This document shows positions 27,572 to 36,602 of a DNA stretch of 64,000 bases, one piece after another; the first letter of the stretch is position 1; each line of letters opens with the position of its first letter. Source of the stretch: Shewanella sp. VB17 (GTDB lineage: Bacteria; Pseudomonadota; Gammaproteobacteria; Enterobacterales; Shewanellaceae); NCBI RefSeq assembly GCF_013248905.1, contig NZ_JABRVS010000001.1, positions 3,224,001 to 3,288,000 of the forward strand, written 5' to 3'. Under the pieces are notes generated by a model that was not told the DNA's origin, did not search any database, and worked only from the letters and a program-made list of their open reading frames with translations. A program made the position numbers and the translations under genes.

Positions 27572-28241
27572 TTCTATGCTGAAATAATGATTTTCCAGAG
27601 TAAAAACAGTCAACCAACTCTTTACTCATGTCACCTTGAGTGACGTCAAGGCATAATTCCCCTTCACGTAAGCCGATAATACGATCAAAATGCGCCAATG
27701 CATCGGATTTATCGTGCAGTACCATAATGGCAGTCGAATGACGTGTTAACACCATTTTTAACAAATTGTCAGCCATCAATGGATCTAACGCAGAAAATGG
27801 TTCATCACCAATAAAAATTGTCTTTTTTTGGTATAGGGCTCGTGCTAAAGCCACCCTTTGCCTTTGTCCACCAGAAAGTTCAGCCACTCTTTGATGCATA
27901 GAGACATCTAACGATAATTCCCGGCACAGAGCTTCTACCTCCATCAGCGGCGTCTTAAAAGGCAAGATTAAGTTAATCACATTATAGAGCCAATGATGTC
28001 GTGAAAGCCCTCCCATATACACATTATGATAGGCACTTAACCCTTCAACTAATCCCTGCTTTTGAGAACAATAGGCGGCATTATCTTCAACTAAGGAGTA
28101 TAGGTGGAAGAGTAAAGTTGATTTACCTGCACCAGAAGAGCCTATGATAGCCAGTTTTTCACCGTGTTTTACTGACAAAGAAAGCTGACGAATAGCCAGC
28201 TTATCCGCATACTTAAGTGTAATATTATTAAGACTAATCAA
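27564..28241 (-). CDS. PhnC-like ABC transporter ATPase
   Basis: This is the ATP-hydrolysing subunit of the importer. The 225-residue protein has a Walker A GSSGAGKST near residue 34, the signature LSGGQRQRVALARAL near 119, Walker B IFIGDEPFSALDP, and the switch His in MVLHD. It starts with TTG overlapping the stop codon of the binding-protein gene by 8 bases, with GTAGGA just upstream, so the two are translationally coupled. Length is slightly below typical PhnC (about 260). It is the second gene of the three-gene operon. Confidence 0.9.
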   Translation of the reverse strand: MISLNNITLKYADKLAIRQLSLSVKHGEKLAIIGSSGAGKSTLLFHLYSLVEDNAAYCSQKQGLVEGLSAYHNVYMGGLSRHHWLYNVINLILPFKTPLMEVEALCRELSLDVSMHQRVAELSGGQRQRVALARALYQKKTIFIGDEPFSALDPLMADNLLKMVLTRHSTAIMVLHDKSDALAHFDRIIGLREGELCLDVTQGDMSKELVDCFYSGKSLFQHRNA

Positions 28242-29088
28242 TAAGTCCTACCGCTTTAGCTACATTCTCAATCGGTTCATAATCAAGATTATCGGCAGGG
28301 ACAAAAGACCTTCTAGGAAAGCTAGCAAGGAGCGCAGGATCATCCATACCCAGTAATGCTTCAGTCAAACGTTGCTTAAAGTTTTTACCAAAAATGTCAT
28401 TAACGCCTTCTCGAACCGTCCACTGGTAATCTGGATAAGTCGGACTTCGCCATATCACGCTAACTTTATTCAAATCAACACGTCCCTTCTCAACAGCCGT
28501 TTCCCAAACTTTATAATTGACTGCACCGACTTGATAAGCACCAGACTGCACTTGTATAATAGTTCGACTGTGATCGCCTGAAAAACCAATCCGCTTAAAT
28601 ACATCTTTGGCTTTTTTACCTAGATTTCTTTCAATAAAGAACTCAGGCATCAAACGACCAGATGTAGAGCCTTTAGCACCGAAGGTAAAGGTCAGACCAT
28701 TTAAATTAGGGAAACTGTCAGATGGAAAAATCTGTGCTGACTCATGGGCAATAAAATAACTTTGAAAAAATTGATCTTCATCACCCTGGGCTATTGCCTC
28801 AGAGCCTGGTACTAAACGACGTGCTTGAACCCCTGATAATCCTCCAAACCACGCCAATTGAACTTGATTGTTTCTAAATGCAGTTACTGCGGCAGAATAA
28901 GATTTAACAGGAATATATTTCACTTCCACGCCCAATTCTGTTTCTAAATAGGTGGCCACCTTTTCAAAACGTGTACGAAGCTGACTCTCATTTTCATCAG
29001 GAATGGCAGTAAAAGTAAAAACAGCAGCAAAGGCACTGGAGGTTATTATGCTTAAGACAACAAACAGCCCCATTTTAAACAATCCCAT
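28234..29088 (-). CDS. Periplasmic binding protein, putative selenate-type (PhnD superfamily)
   Basis: This is a 284-residue periplasmic binding protein with an N-terminal signal peptide ending near SAFA. It matches the PhnD superfamily. The run TAIPDENESQLRTRFEKVA and AWFGGLSGVQARR are typical of the subfamily often annotated as putative selenate ABC transporter binding protein, named from co-occurrence with selenium genes. No selD or selenouridine synthase gene lies in this window, so phosphonate, phosphite or another oxyanion remains possible. It leads the operon binding protein - ATPase - fused permease. Confidence 0.85.
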   Translation of the reverse strand: MGLFKMGLFVVLSIITSSAFAAVFTFTAIPDENESQLRTRFEKVATYLETELGVEVKYIPVKSYSAAVTAFRNNQVQLAWFGGLSGVQARRLVPGSEAIAQGDEDQFFQSYFIAHESAQIFPSDSFPNLNGLTFTFGAKGSTSGRLMPEFFIERNLGKKAKDVFKRIGFSGDHSRTIIQVQSGAYQVGAVNYKVWETAVEKGRVDLNKVSVIWRSPTYPDYQWTVREGVNDIFGKNFKQRLTEALLGMDDPALLASFPRRSFVPADNLDYEPIENVAKAVGLID

Positions 29089-29243
29089 TAGATGTTTCTC
29101 ATTGGTAACGAATTTGCGGCATTTTAACGAATCTAACGTTACATAACTAGCAGTTTCTCTGATAAAACCACATCTAATAGCGTTTATATCATATCAGTTC
29201 AATACACAAGTCAGCTCTGGTTAAGATAACTTCACGTAAAATA

Positions 29244-29258
29244 ATTGATTAGATCAAT
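29244..29258. promoter_or_regulatory. Palindrome ATTGAT-TAG-ATCAAT upstream of the phoP-like gene
   Basis: Perfect 6-bp arms with a 3-base centre lie 70 bases before the response regulator's ATG. It could be a regulator site; the spacing does not fit the FNR consensus exactly. No clear PhoP box (repeated TGTTTA) was seen here. Confidence 0.3.
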
Positions 29259-29327
29259 ATACACACTGTTGGCACATCGCAGAGTATGTAGGTAAACTGT
29301 ACAAAAGAACAATAAAGGCATAACAAC

Positions 29328-30002
29328 ATGAGAATTTTGGTTGTTGAAGATGATCCAATCCTTTCCCATCATCTCAAAGTACAATTAAGCGATTTAGGTA
29401 ATCAAGTTCAAGTGGCATTAACAGCCAAAGAAGGGTTTTATCAAGCCACTAATTATCCTATTGACGTGGCTATTATCGATCTAGGTTTACCGGATCAAGA
29501 TGGTATAAGCCTCATCCAAAGTTTACGTGATAACGGTTTAAAAGCCCCTGTGTTGATTTTAACAGCAAGGGTAAATTGGCAAGATAAAGTAGAAGGTTTA
29601 AATGCTGGAGCAGATGACTATTTAGTCAAGCCATTTCAAAAAGAAGAACTCGTCGCTCGACTCGATGCCCTAGTGAGACGCAGCGCAGGCTTCGTCAAGC
29701 CAGTTATCACCAGCGGACCGCTGCATTTAGATCTTGCTGCAAAACAAGTAAGCATGCACGAAGAGCTCATGGAGGTCACTGCTTTTGAGTATCTGATCCT
29801 CGAATATTTGATGCGACATTGCCACGAAGTCGTCGCTAAACAACGGTTATTGGATGTCGTTTATGCAGATAAAGAAGGTGATCCTAACACCATAGAAGTG
29901 ATGGTTTCACGATTAAGAAAGAAACTAACTAAGGGAGGTCTCGACAATCCTATTGCCACGATACGCGGCCAAGGCTATAAATTTAACTTGCCATGCAGCT
30001 AA
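29328..30002 (+). CDS. phoP: PhoP-like OmpR-family response regulator
   Basis: This is a 224-residue two-component regulator. The receiver domain has the acidic pair EDD at 7-9, the phosphorylated Asp51 in IIDLGLPD, and the conserved Lys in VKPF. The C-terminal winged helix of the OmpR/PhoB type ends with GQGYKFN. It overlaps the sensor gene by 10 bases, so the pair is cotranscribed. By resemblance and by the sensor beside it, it is likely PhoP, which responds to low Mg2+ or membrane stress in enterobacteria; the signal in this organism may differ. Confidence 0.87.
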   Translation: MRILVVEDDPILSHHLKVQLSDLGNQVQVALTAKEGFYQATNYPIDVAIIDLGLPDQDGISLIQSLRDNGLKAPVLILTARVNWQDKVEGLNAGADDYLVKPFQKEELVARLDALVRRSAGFVKPVITSGPLHLDLAAKQVSMHEELMEVTAFEYLILEYLMRHCHEVVAKQRLLDVVYADKEGDPNTIEVMVSRLRKKLTKGGLDNPIATIRGQGYKFNLPCS

Positions 30003-31342
30003 AATTTAGGCCTAGAAAACGTCTGCTCACTCGGATGTTTCTCACTTCATTATCAATTATTGCCTTGGTAGGTTTTGGCCTCGCTTGGATGATCAACATT
30101 TTACATGCTCAAAATAGCTACAACAAAGAGACAGCACAACTCATCGCTGAGATCCCCAAAGTAGCAGCCGAGCTTAGAGAACATGATTTGATCCCTGAAA
30201 CCAGTGAATGGCTTGATGAGAATAACACCCCTAAACGCTATGTTATTGCCAGTTGTGACGATACATTTAGGCAAGTATGGACCTCATCCTTAGCAGTCGA
30301 TAAAGGGCTATTTGATACCTGCGAACGATTTAATGAGATCCGTAATGACTCCCCACCTTACTATCTCAGCTTAGCGGATAAGAAAGGTTACTTTATTTAT
30401 CTTTTAGCCGTTGAAATTGCCGGTAACAAGTACAATTTATTGGTAATGAAGGATGCTGAAAACCTTGAAGCAGAAATGGATAAATTTAGTCGTCGAACCT
30501 ATATAAGATTAGCCATGGTATTAGCATTAGCATTTGTGTTACTTATCAGTGCAGGTTACTGGGGGATGCGGCCTTTAGTACGAATGAGATCCGAACTAGA
30601 AAGCGTAAACAACGGAAAATCAAGAAGCTTATCTCAAGATTACCCAATAGAACTTGAAGGTGTAACGCAAGCACTGAACCAATTATTACGTCAATCAAGC
30701 GCACAGCAAGATCGATATCAAAATGCGATGAATGATTTAGCCCATAGCCTTAAAACCAGACTCGCTGCTGTTCACGCCATAACAGATGATGCCAGTTTAG
30801 ATAAAACCAGCGCCAGTGAAAAAATCATGGAACAAGTGAGCCAAATGGATCTTTTGGTGAAATACCAACTAAAACGCGCCATGTTAGGTCGTAAAGGATT
30901 AAAACAAGAACATACGTTAGTTGCACCTCTTGTCAATCAATTATCACAGATGTTGTTTAAAGTTTATCGTGATAAGCAAGTCATTTTTGAAGCATATATT
31001 CCCATCGAACATGTGTTCCCAGGCGACAAGGGCGATCTAATGGAACTTTGCGGAAATTTAATGGAAAATGCTTTTAAACTCTGTATTAGCCAAGTAAGAG
31101 TCAGTGCCAGCTATAATGACCACGGAGAGTTTGTATTGACTGTTGAAGATGATGGTCAAGGCGTTGATGATAGCATAAAACAAAAAATCATCCAGCGTGG
31201 TGTCAGAGCTGATACCCACAAACCAGGACAAGGAATAGGGCTGGCAGTATGCCATGAAATTGTCACCAGCTATGGTGGTAAACTTGAAATTGAAGATTCA
31301 CAGCTCGAAGGAGCAAAATTTATTATTACTATCCCTTTATAA
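29993..31342 (+). CDS. phoQ: PhoQ-like sensor histidine kinase
   Basis: The 449-residue kinase has two membrane segments (about 17-37 and 172-192) around a periplasmic sensor of about 130 residues. Then come a HAMP-like linker, the H-box DLAHSLKTRLAAV with phospho-acceptor His251, and an ATPase domain with an ELCGNLMENAFKLC N-box and GQGIGLAVCHEIV. PhoQ proteins share the HSLKT form, but the residue after Thr is normally proline and is Arg256 here. The pair with the overlapping phoP-like gene and the Mg2+ channel gene downstream fits a PhoPQ system. Periplasmic sensor identity was not verified. Confidence 0.87.
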   Translation: MQLKFRPRKRLLTRMFLTSLSIIALVGFGLAWMINILHAQNSYNKETAQLIAEIPKVAAELREHDLIPETSEWLDENNTPKRYVIASCDDTFRQVWTSSLAVDKGLFDTCERFNEIRNDSPPYYLSLADKKGYFIYLLAVEIAGNKYNLLVMKDAENLEAEMDKFSRRTYIRLAMVLALAFVLLISAGYWGMRPLVRMRSELESVNNGKSRSLSQDYPIELEGVTQALNQLLRQSSAQQDRYQNAMNDLAHSLKTRLAAVHAITDDASLDKTSASEKIMEQVSQMDLLVKYQLKRAMLGRKGLKQEHTLVAPLVNQLSQMLFKVYRDKQVIFEAYIPIEHVFPGDKGDLMELCGNLMENAFKLCISQVRVSASYNDHGEFVLTVEDDGQGVDDSIKQKIIQRGVRADTHKPGQGIGLAVCHEIVTSYGGKLEIEDSQLEGAKFIITIPL

Positions 31343-31344
31343 CA

Positions 31345-31382
31345 GGTAATAAGGCTAATCCTGAACCACTAGCCTCATTACC
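31345..31382. terminator. Hairpin after phoQ, between convergent genes
   Basis: A 13-bp stem with one mismatch (GGTAATAAGGCTA / TAGCCTCATTACC) and a 12-base loop lies just after the phoQ stop codon. There is no strong T-run. The remaining 240 bases to corA show no gene. Confidence 0.45.
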
Positions 31383-31620
31383 AATCCCTTCCAAGCACAT
31401 CCTCAAATGCATCAATGTCACGTTTCATTTTTAGCCACTAGCGAAAATGGTTCAAAATACCCTAAGAAATAAAATAGAAACTCATTTCATCGGGGAATTG
31501 AATCTACATAAACGTCAATAACACCCATAACAGAGAATTTTTGATGATATAAACATCGCTGTGTCGATATAGAGCGTAAACATTTATATCCTAATATTAG
31601 GATATTTGACTTTACCAAGA

Positions 31621-32568
31621 CTATAGCCAACCTTTCCTTTTAAAGAAAAAGTAAGTCCCAGCCGCACTAGCTATCATCATCACAATGGCCATAGGATAAC
31701 CAAAACGCCATGCTAATTCTGGCATATTAACAAAGTTCATCCCATAGGCACTGGCAATCACCGTTGGGGGAAGAAAAATAACCGCAGCAACAGAGAATAT
31801 TTTAATGATTTTATTCTGCTGTAATCCACTGAATCCCATCGCCGCATCTAACAAAAAATTTAACTTGTCAAAAATAAACTGACTGTGTGGCATTAACGAC
31901 TCAATATCAGATAACATTTCACGCAGATCTTTCAGGTTCTCCTCGGTTAACTGCCCACGATAATAGCGTTGCATGTAACGTAATGAGCGTTGAGTATCCA
32001 AAAGGCTAAGTCGAATTTTACCATTTGAATCTTCTTGTAAAGTGATCAACTTAAATACTTTATCAAGCTTATCATTGTCAAAAACTTGCTCACTAACACC
32101 ATCGACTACTGAATAGATATCCTCAATAAGATCAGATAAATAGTCAACTTTAAGATTGAAAAGTTCCAGAAACAATCCTTGTGGGGTACTCACCTCAATA
32201 CGCCCTAATCGAAGGTAGTTACGTAACAAGCGGATCAAACCAACGTCATCCTCTCTCATCGTTAAGAGAAAATCTTTGCGTAGGTTAAAAGAAACGTTAA
32301 CGCCACGTATATCTTGGCCCAGTCTCAGAGGAAATAAGGAATTTATGTGCAAGCCATCATTGTTTTGATAAAAACGTGCAGACGCTTCAATTTCATTAAT
32401 ATCCTCTTCATCAGGCACTTCTTCAACAGAGTATTTACTGAGCCATTCTCTTTCTTCATCGCTTGGCTTAAAAAGATCTAACCAAAGTGTCCCTTGAGGT
32501 ACACCATCTTTAATATTTAATTCATTAATTGCTAATTTTCTATCAGTATAAACATACGCTGTTATCAT
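31621..32568 (-). CDS. corA: CorA magnesium/cobalt channel
   Basis: CorA is the constitutive Mg2+ channel, a pentamer in the inner membrane. The protein is 315 residues from the ATG at 32568, almost the E. coli length (316). It has the long cytoplasmic helix region, then the pore motif YGMNF near residue 276 and the second membrane segment with a basic tail KRKGWL. I chose this start because AGGAG lies 6 bases upstream; the frame from 32610 has no such site. It converges on phoPQ, fitting a role in Mg2+ homeostasis. Confidence 0.95.
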   Translation of the reverse strand: MITAYVYTDRKLAINELNIKDGVPQGTLWLDLFKPSDEEREWLSKYSVEEVPDEEDINEIEASARFYQNNDGLHINSLFPLRLGQDIRGVNVSFNLRKDFLLTMREDDVGLIRLLRNYLRLGRIEVSTPQGLFLELFNLKVDYLSDLIEDIYSVVDGVSEQVFDNDKLDKVFKLITLQEDSNGKIRLSLLDTQRSLRYMQRYYRGQLTEENLKDLREMLSDIESLMPHSQFIFDKLNFLLDAAMGFSGLQQNKIIKIFSVAAVIFLPPTVIASAYGMNFVNMPELAWRFGYPMAIVMMIASAAGTYFFFKRKGWL

Positions 32569-32797
32569 CGTGACTCCTGAACAAACACTTCCCGTACACA
32601 TTCTTAGCAAAGCGCAAGCTAAAATAACGGCATTTTACCTGATAAACAAATATTGAGAAGAGCTAAACGGCAACATTTTGAGATTGATTTTACGATCATG
32701 GTGCATAAGCCATCTAAAAATGATGCGGTATTTCTCCAACAAAAGTGCTATAAAGGCCTATAAATAAAAAAACATATGTTTACACTAGGATCGTTTG

Positions 32798-33469
32798 ATG
32801 AAAAAAGCCCTACTGCTCACCAGCCTATCAGGTTTAATATCCTTTATTTTTACCGCACCAACATTAGCAAATATCAGCTTAACATTGCCAGAATCCGCTG
32901 AGATTCTTGTGGTAAATGGGGAAAAAACAACTTCAAAAAAAATAATTGAACTTGAAAACGGACGCCATCAGATAGTCTTTAAGTACCACACCACATACAG
33001 AGATCAGGGACAAATCAATCGATTTAATTCAGCAGCTATCATCATCAGCTTCACAGCAACAGATGCAGATTATCACTTATCTTTACCTACCTTAAAATCC
33101 AACAGTCAAGCTCGACACTTTAACCAATCACCCGATGTTTCCATCGAAGATAAACAAGGTCATCAACTTGAAAGTCAAATCGACACCCTAAACAAAGAAG
33201 GGATCCAGCTGGGACGTGATTATGATAATGAGATTCTCGCTTACAATAAAACAGATGGCCATGCAGCCATTAAAGCATTAGCACCTATCAATGTCGTCCC
33301 CTCTATTACTGCAAATTCAACACAAGCAGAAAAAGAAGCCATTTTGCAAACAACACCCGCTTTACAAGATCAGAAAAGTATCAGTGAAATGCTCGATTTC
33401 TGGTACAGTCAAGCAGATGAAGAGACCAAAAAAGCTTTTAAATTAAAAATTGAACATCAATCTATCTAA
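32798..33469 (+). CDS. DUF2057-family exported protein (YccT-like)
   Basis: This is a 223-residue exported protein. A signal peptide ending near TLA (residue 25) is followed by a DUF2057 domain with SLTLPESAEILVVNG, GRHQIVFKY and ending in a region with QISEMLDFWYSQADEETKK-like sequence. The E. coli relative YccT is of uncertain function, reported to affect curli assembly; the role here is unknown. The start was moved one codon to the ATG at 32798, with TAGGA upstream. It has no operon partner. Confidence 0.85.
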   Translation: MKKALLLTSLSGLISFIFTAPTLANISLTLPESAEILVVNGEKTTSKKIIELENGRHQIVFKYHTTYRDQGQINRFNSAAIIISFTATDADYHLSLPTLKSNSQARHFNQSPDVSIEDKQGHQLESQIDTLNKEGIQLGRDYDNEILAYNKTDGHAAIKALAPINVVPSITANSTQAEKEAILQTTPALQDQKSISEMLDFWYSQADEETKKAFKLKIEHQSI

Positions 33470-33480
33470 ACAGTAATCAA

Positions 33481-33515
33481 TAATGGTGTTGAAAATCATA
33501 AAACTAACACCATTA
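33481..33515 (+). terminator. Hairpin after the DUF2057 gene
   Basis: A perfect 10-bp stem (TAATGGTGTT / AACACCATTA) with a 15-base loop begins 12 bases after the stop codon. No T-run follows, so termination would be weak. Confidence 0.45.
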
Positions 33516-33578
33516 AACATATATAATTAAGACATATTATTCTTCACTTAGCTCACTGACTATGGCTACACCCATTGG

Positions 33579-33815
33579 TCAAGTCACTTCATTGCCTGAA
33601 AATGTACCTACCACTTCAAAAATTCTGATAATCATCAGATAAACCGTAACCATCAGTTCAGCGACCACATAAAAGTTATCTGTAGTAACAGATAATAATA
33701 TCGAGATCCCTGTAACACCTTGAATTAGCATTTTGAAACTTTCATATGCGCTAAGTGGCAAGGATTCATATTTTGCTTTTTTCACAACATTTAAATGAGA
33801 CTTAATTCTGGGCAA
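33579..33815 (-). CDS. Possible small membrane protein, unrecognised
   Basis: A 78-codon frame on the minus strand lies in a gap of 468 bases between two opposed genes. It starts with TTG and has two hydrophobic stretches (about 30-45 and 48-68). There is no ribosome binding site at the TTG. An in-frame ATG at 33731 would give 50 residues. I know no family. The gene may be real, a remnant, or chance. Confidence 0.25.
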   Translation of the reverse strand: MPRIKSHLNVVKKAKYESLPLSAYESFKMLIQGVTGISILLSVTTDNFYVVAELMVTVYLMIIRIFEVVGTFSGNEVT

Positions 33816-33937
33816 TAAGGCGGTTAAAAAACAGAGATAGGCCTACTTTCCTGCCATATAAGGGAGCAGGGACATAAATTCATTGAAGCGGTGTATTGAG
33901 TATTATTTTGCTGATAAAATTAATGATATTAAGCAAT

Positions 33938-35032
33938 TTACTGTTTGAATTTGCTGATATTTCTATTAACTCTCGATTGACTCAAATCAATCACCACAGT
34001 AGCCGATATTTTATCTTGAATAGCTTGTCTATTAGCATCCCAATAAATCTGCAAAAAACCTAATAATCCAGTCGCAAAACCTGCACCATAACCGCCATAA
34101 CGGACAAAGGCACACCAAAACGACAGTTCTGTACCATCGAGTTGAACTACTCGTATTCTAAATAATTTTTTTCCTAACGTCTGTCCGTCAAAGCAGGCAG
34201 TAAAGACAGTAAAATATAATGCTGCCCACCCAAAACCAAGTCCCAGATCATTTAACAAGCCTTTAGTCCACTCGAGTAAGCTGTATTTATCATCCGATTC
34301 TTGTTCGATTCTTGACTCATTCTGGTAAGAATATTTTTTTGAAGAATTGTTATCGGACATCTGATAAGTCGCTTTTTTATCTGGCCATTGGTTAGCTGTT
34401 ACATCCCCAATGTCAGTCATATTCGCTGAATACTGAGGTAACTCAGTATTCAGTATATCTAGCAGGGTATTTTTTTCTACTGAGGAAAAAGATAAATCAT
34501 TAACCAAATTGATTAATACCGAACTTTTCAAATTATTATTTACATTTGATTCTTTAAGTACTGTGATCAAGTCTATTAGTTCGTTTTCCGCACACTCAAT
34601 ATCTTCACACTGATAAAGGCTCATAACTTTAGACCCAGAACCCAAAAGCACAATACGCTCTTTCATTGTACCTAACTCTTCACCTTCATTACCGTTCTCA
34701 ACTTCACTTGATGTGGCAGGTGAAACTAAATTGTTAACTGTAACCAAGAGCATAAATAACATCACAAGGTACAAAAACCATTGGAATAATTTGCCTAATT
34801 CACGGCTTTTTTTCTGTATTGATAAGGTTAAACCAACAAAAAATATAAAAATAAACCCCGCTTGCTCAGCCAATACAGCCACAAATAAAGCATCGATGAA
34901 CATTGCCAAAAAACGCTTTAAAGGGCTAGCCAGTGGAACATAAAGTAGTTCAGGTGCCATCTGAAAAGCCAACGGTGTCACCATGTATTTAGGATCAGCA
35001 TCCTGATTCTGAATCGTCATATCATTAATCAC
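33938..35032 (-). CDS. RDD-family membrane protein with a large inserted soluble region
   Basis: This is a 364-residue inner-membrane protein. The RDD domain opens with PLKRFLAMFIDALFVAVL near residue 37 and ends with GQTLGKKLFRIRVV, near 293, and a final membrane region. Between the membrane parts lies a polar region of about 140 residues (110-250) rich in Asn, Ser and Glu, which is unusual for this family (most members are under 200 residues). The frame starts with GTG at 35032, directly beside a TAA-repeat microsatellite. An ATG at residue 5 is the alternative. Function unknown; RDD proteins are small transport-like membrane proteins. Confidence 0.8.
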   Translation of the reverse strand: MINDMTIQNQDADPKYMVTPLAFQMAPELLYVPLASPLKRFLAMFIDALFVAVLAEQAGFIFIFFVGLTLSIQKKSRELGKLFQWFLYLVMLFMLLVTVNNLVSPATSSEVENGNEGEELGTMKERIVLLGSGSKVMSLYQCEDIECAENELIDLITVLKESNVNNNLKSSVLINLVNDLSFSSVEKNTLLDILNTELPQYSANMTDIGDVTANQWPDKKATYQMSDNNSSKKYSYQNESRIEQESDDKYSLLEWTKGLLNDLGLGFGWAALYFTVFTACFDGQTLGKKLFRIRVVQLDGTELSFWCAFVRYGGYGAGFATGLLGFLQIYWDANRQAIQDKISATVVIDLSQSRVNRNISKFKQ

Positions 35033-35067
<35 letters not shown>

Positions 35068-35222
35068 TATTTTTTAGCGGCATACTGACAGTTTGACCGA
35101 AATGGACCTATATTCAATCATTGAACAAACGCTTAAGATAATGTTAAATTAATCATAAAAAACATCATACTAGCACTTTATAACATATGAAAAATTAAAA
35201 AATTCGAATAAATAAAGCAATA

Positions 35223-35336
35223 TTGATAACTAAATGGAATAAAGAAGAACAAACAATCACTTCTATTGCTGTAAAAGGCGATTATGATTCAACTACTGTA
35301 TTGTTAGGAGCTGCGAGCCATGAGCAACATTTTTGA
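35223..35336 (+). CDS. Possible upstream short reading frame overlapping the cysK start
   Basis: A 37-codon frame with a TTG start ends in TGA at 35334-35336, inside the first codons of cysK and in another frame. The peptide contains QTITSIAVKGDYDSTTVLLG, which looks like protein sequence. There is no ribosome binding site at the TTG. It could be a leader peptide for cysK, the tail of a lost gene, or chance. Confidence 0.2.
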   Translation: MITKWNKEEQTITSIAVKGDYDSTTVLLGAASHEQHF

Positions 35337-36288
35337 AGATAATTCACATACTATCGGTCACACCCCCCTTGTTCGTTTAAAACGCGTTAGTCAAGGTAAT
35401 ATTTTAGCTAAAATTGAAGCTAGAAACCCAAGTTTTAGCATTAAATGTCGTATCGGTGCCAATATGATATGGGATGCCGAAAAAAAAGGGACACTGACTC
35501 AAGATAAAGAGTTAATAGAGCCAACTTCAGGCAATACAGGAATAGCACTCGCCTATGTCGCTGCAGCTCGTGGTTATAAGCTGACACTAACCATGCCAAA
35601 CACGATGAGCCTGGAACGTCGTAAACTTCTCAAAGCTCTTGGTGCTAAACTCGTGCTTACTGAAGGGGCTAAAGGCATGAAAGGAGCGATAGATAAAGCG
35701 GAAGAAATTTGCCAATCTGCTCCCGACAAATATATTTTATTACAGCAATTTAACAACCCTGCTAATCCCGATATTCATGAAAAAACCACAGGGCCAGAGA
35801 TTTGGAATGACACTGATGGTGAAGTCGATGTTATTGTTGCTGGCGTTGGCACTGGTGGTACGATTACTGGTGTGAGCCGTTACATCAAAAACGTTCAAGG
35901 TAAAGCCATCACTTCCGTCGCGGTAGAGCCTACCGATTCGCCGGTTATTCAACAAACTCTTTCAGGGCTGGAGATAAAACCAGGCCCCCATAAAATACAG
36001 GGAATAGGCGCAGGTTTTATTCCTGGCAATCTTGATTTAGAGATGATTGATCGAGTCGAAGCAGTGACCAATGAAGAGTCTATTGAAATGGCTCAACGCC
36101 TAATGAAGGAAGAAGGCATTCTCGTTGGGATCTCTTCCGGCGCAGCAGTCGTTGCTGCAAATCGTATTGCTGCATTGCCTGAGTTTAAAGATAAAAACAT
36201 TGTGGTGATATTACCTTCTGCAGCAGAACGTTATCTATCATCAGCATTATTTCAAGGTGAGTTTAGTGATACTGAAAACATTCAATAA
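35320..36288 (+). CDS. cysK: Cysteine synthase A (O-acetylserine sulfhydrylase)
   Basis: CysK makes cysteine from O-acetylserine and sulfide with pyridoxal phosphate. The 322-residue protein is very close to E. coli CysK over its whole length, as recalled. Lys42 in FSIKCRIGANMIWD binds the cofactor, PTSGNTGIALAYVAAARGYKLTL binds the substrate, and GVGTGGT binds phosphate. The ATG has TTAGGAG upstream. Unlike E. coli, no cysZ gene lies before it within the window. A good terminator follows. Confidence 0.97.
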   Translation: MSNIFEDNSHTIGHTPLVRLKRVSQGNILAKIEARNPSFSIKCRIGANMIWDAEKKGTLTQDKELIEPTSGNTGIALAYVAAARGYKLTLTMPNTMSLERRKLLKALGAKLVLTEGAKGMKGAIDKAEEICQSAPDKYILLQQFNNPANPDIHEKTTGPEIWNDTDGEVDVIVAGVGTGGTITGVSRYIKNVQGKAITSVAVEPTDSPVIQQTLSGLEIKPGPHKIQGIGAGFIPGNLDLEMIDRVEAVTNEESIEMAQRLMKEEGILVGISSGAAVVAANRIAALPEFKDKNIVVILPSAAERYLSSALFQGEFSDTENIQ

Positions 36289-36307
36289 CATAACCCAATA
36301 GTGACTT

Positions 36308-36336
36308 AAAAAAACCAGATCCTATCTGGTTTTTTT
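36308..36336 (+). terminator. Rho-independent terminator after cysK
   Basis: An inverted repeat with A-run on the left and T-run on the right (CCAGAT / ATCTGG core, 7 A/T pairs extending it) stands 19 bases after the stop codon. Classic intrinsic terminator. Confidence 0.9.
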
Positions 36337-36602
36337 ATAACTATACTTTTTACATTTAAGGAGATGGTCATTATCTCAATCATTGCCTTACTCATCTATC
36401 CTACGGGGACTCTGAAACAAACATCATGAAGTCGCTTGAGTATAGGCCCATCCTATCAAATACATGCTAAGTCACAGATATTTTATGTTTTTTAACAAAA
36501 AAAATAAAATCAGACTAACCTTATACACAGTGAGATAAGAATAATCAAAGTGCTAACTTACTGACTAGTGAATACAATTTAGTTAACATTAAGGGATGGA
36601 AC

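Noticed and set aside
29088..29327. PhoP box before the phoP-like gene
   Set aside because: I did not find two properly spaced TGTTTA-like repeats; only a different palindrome is present.
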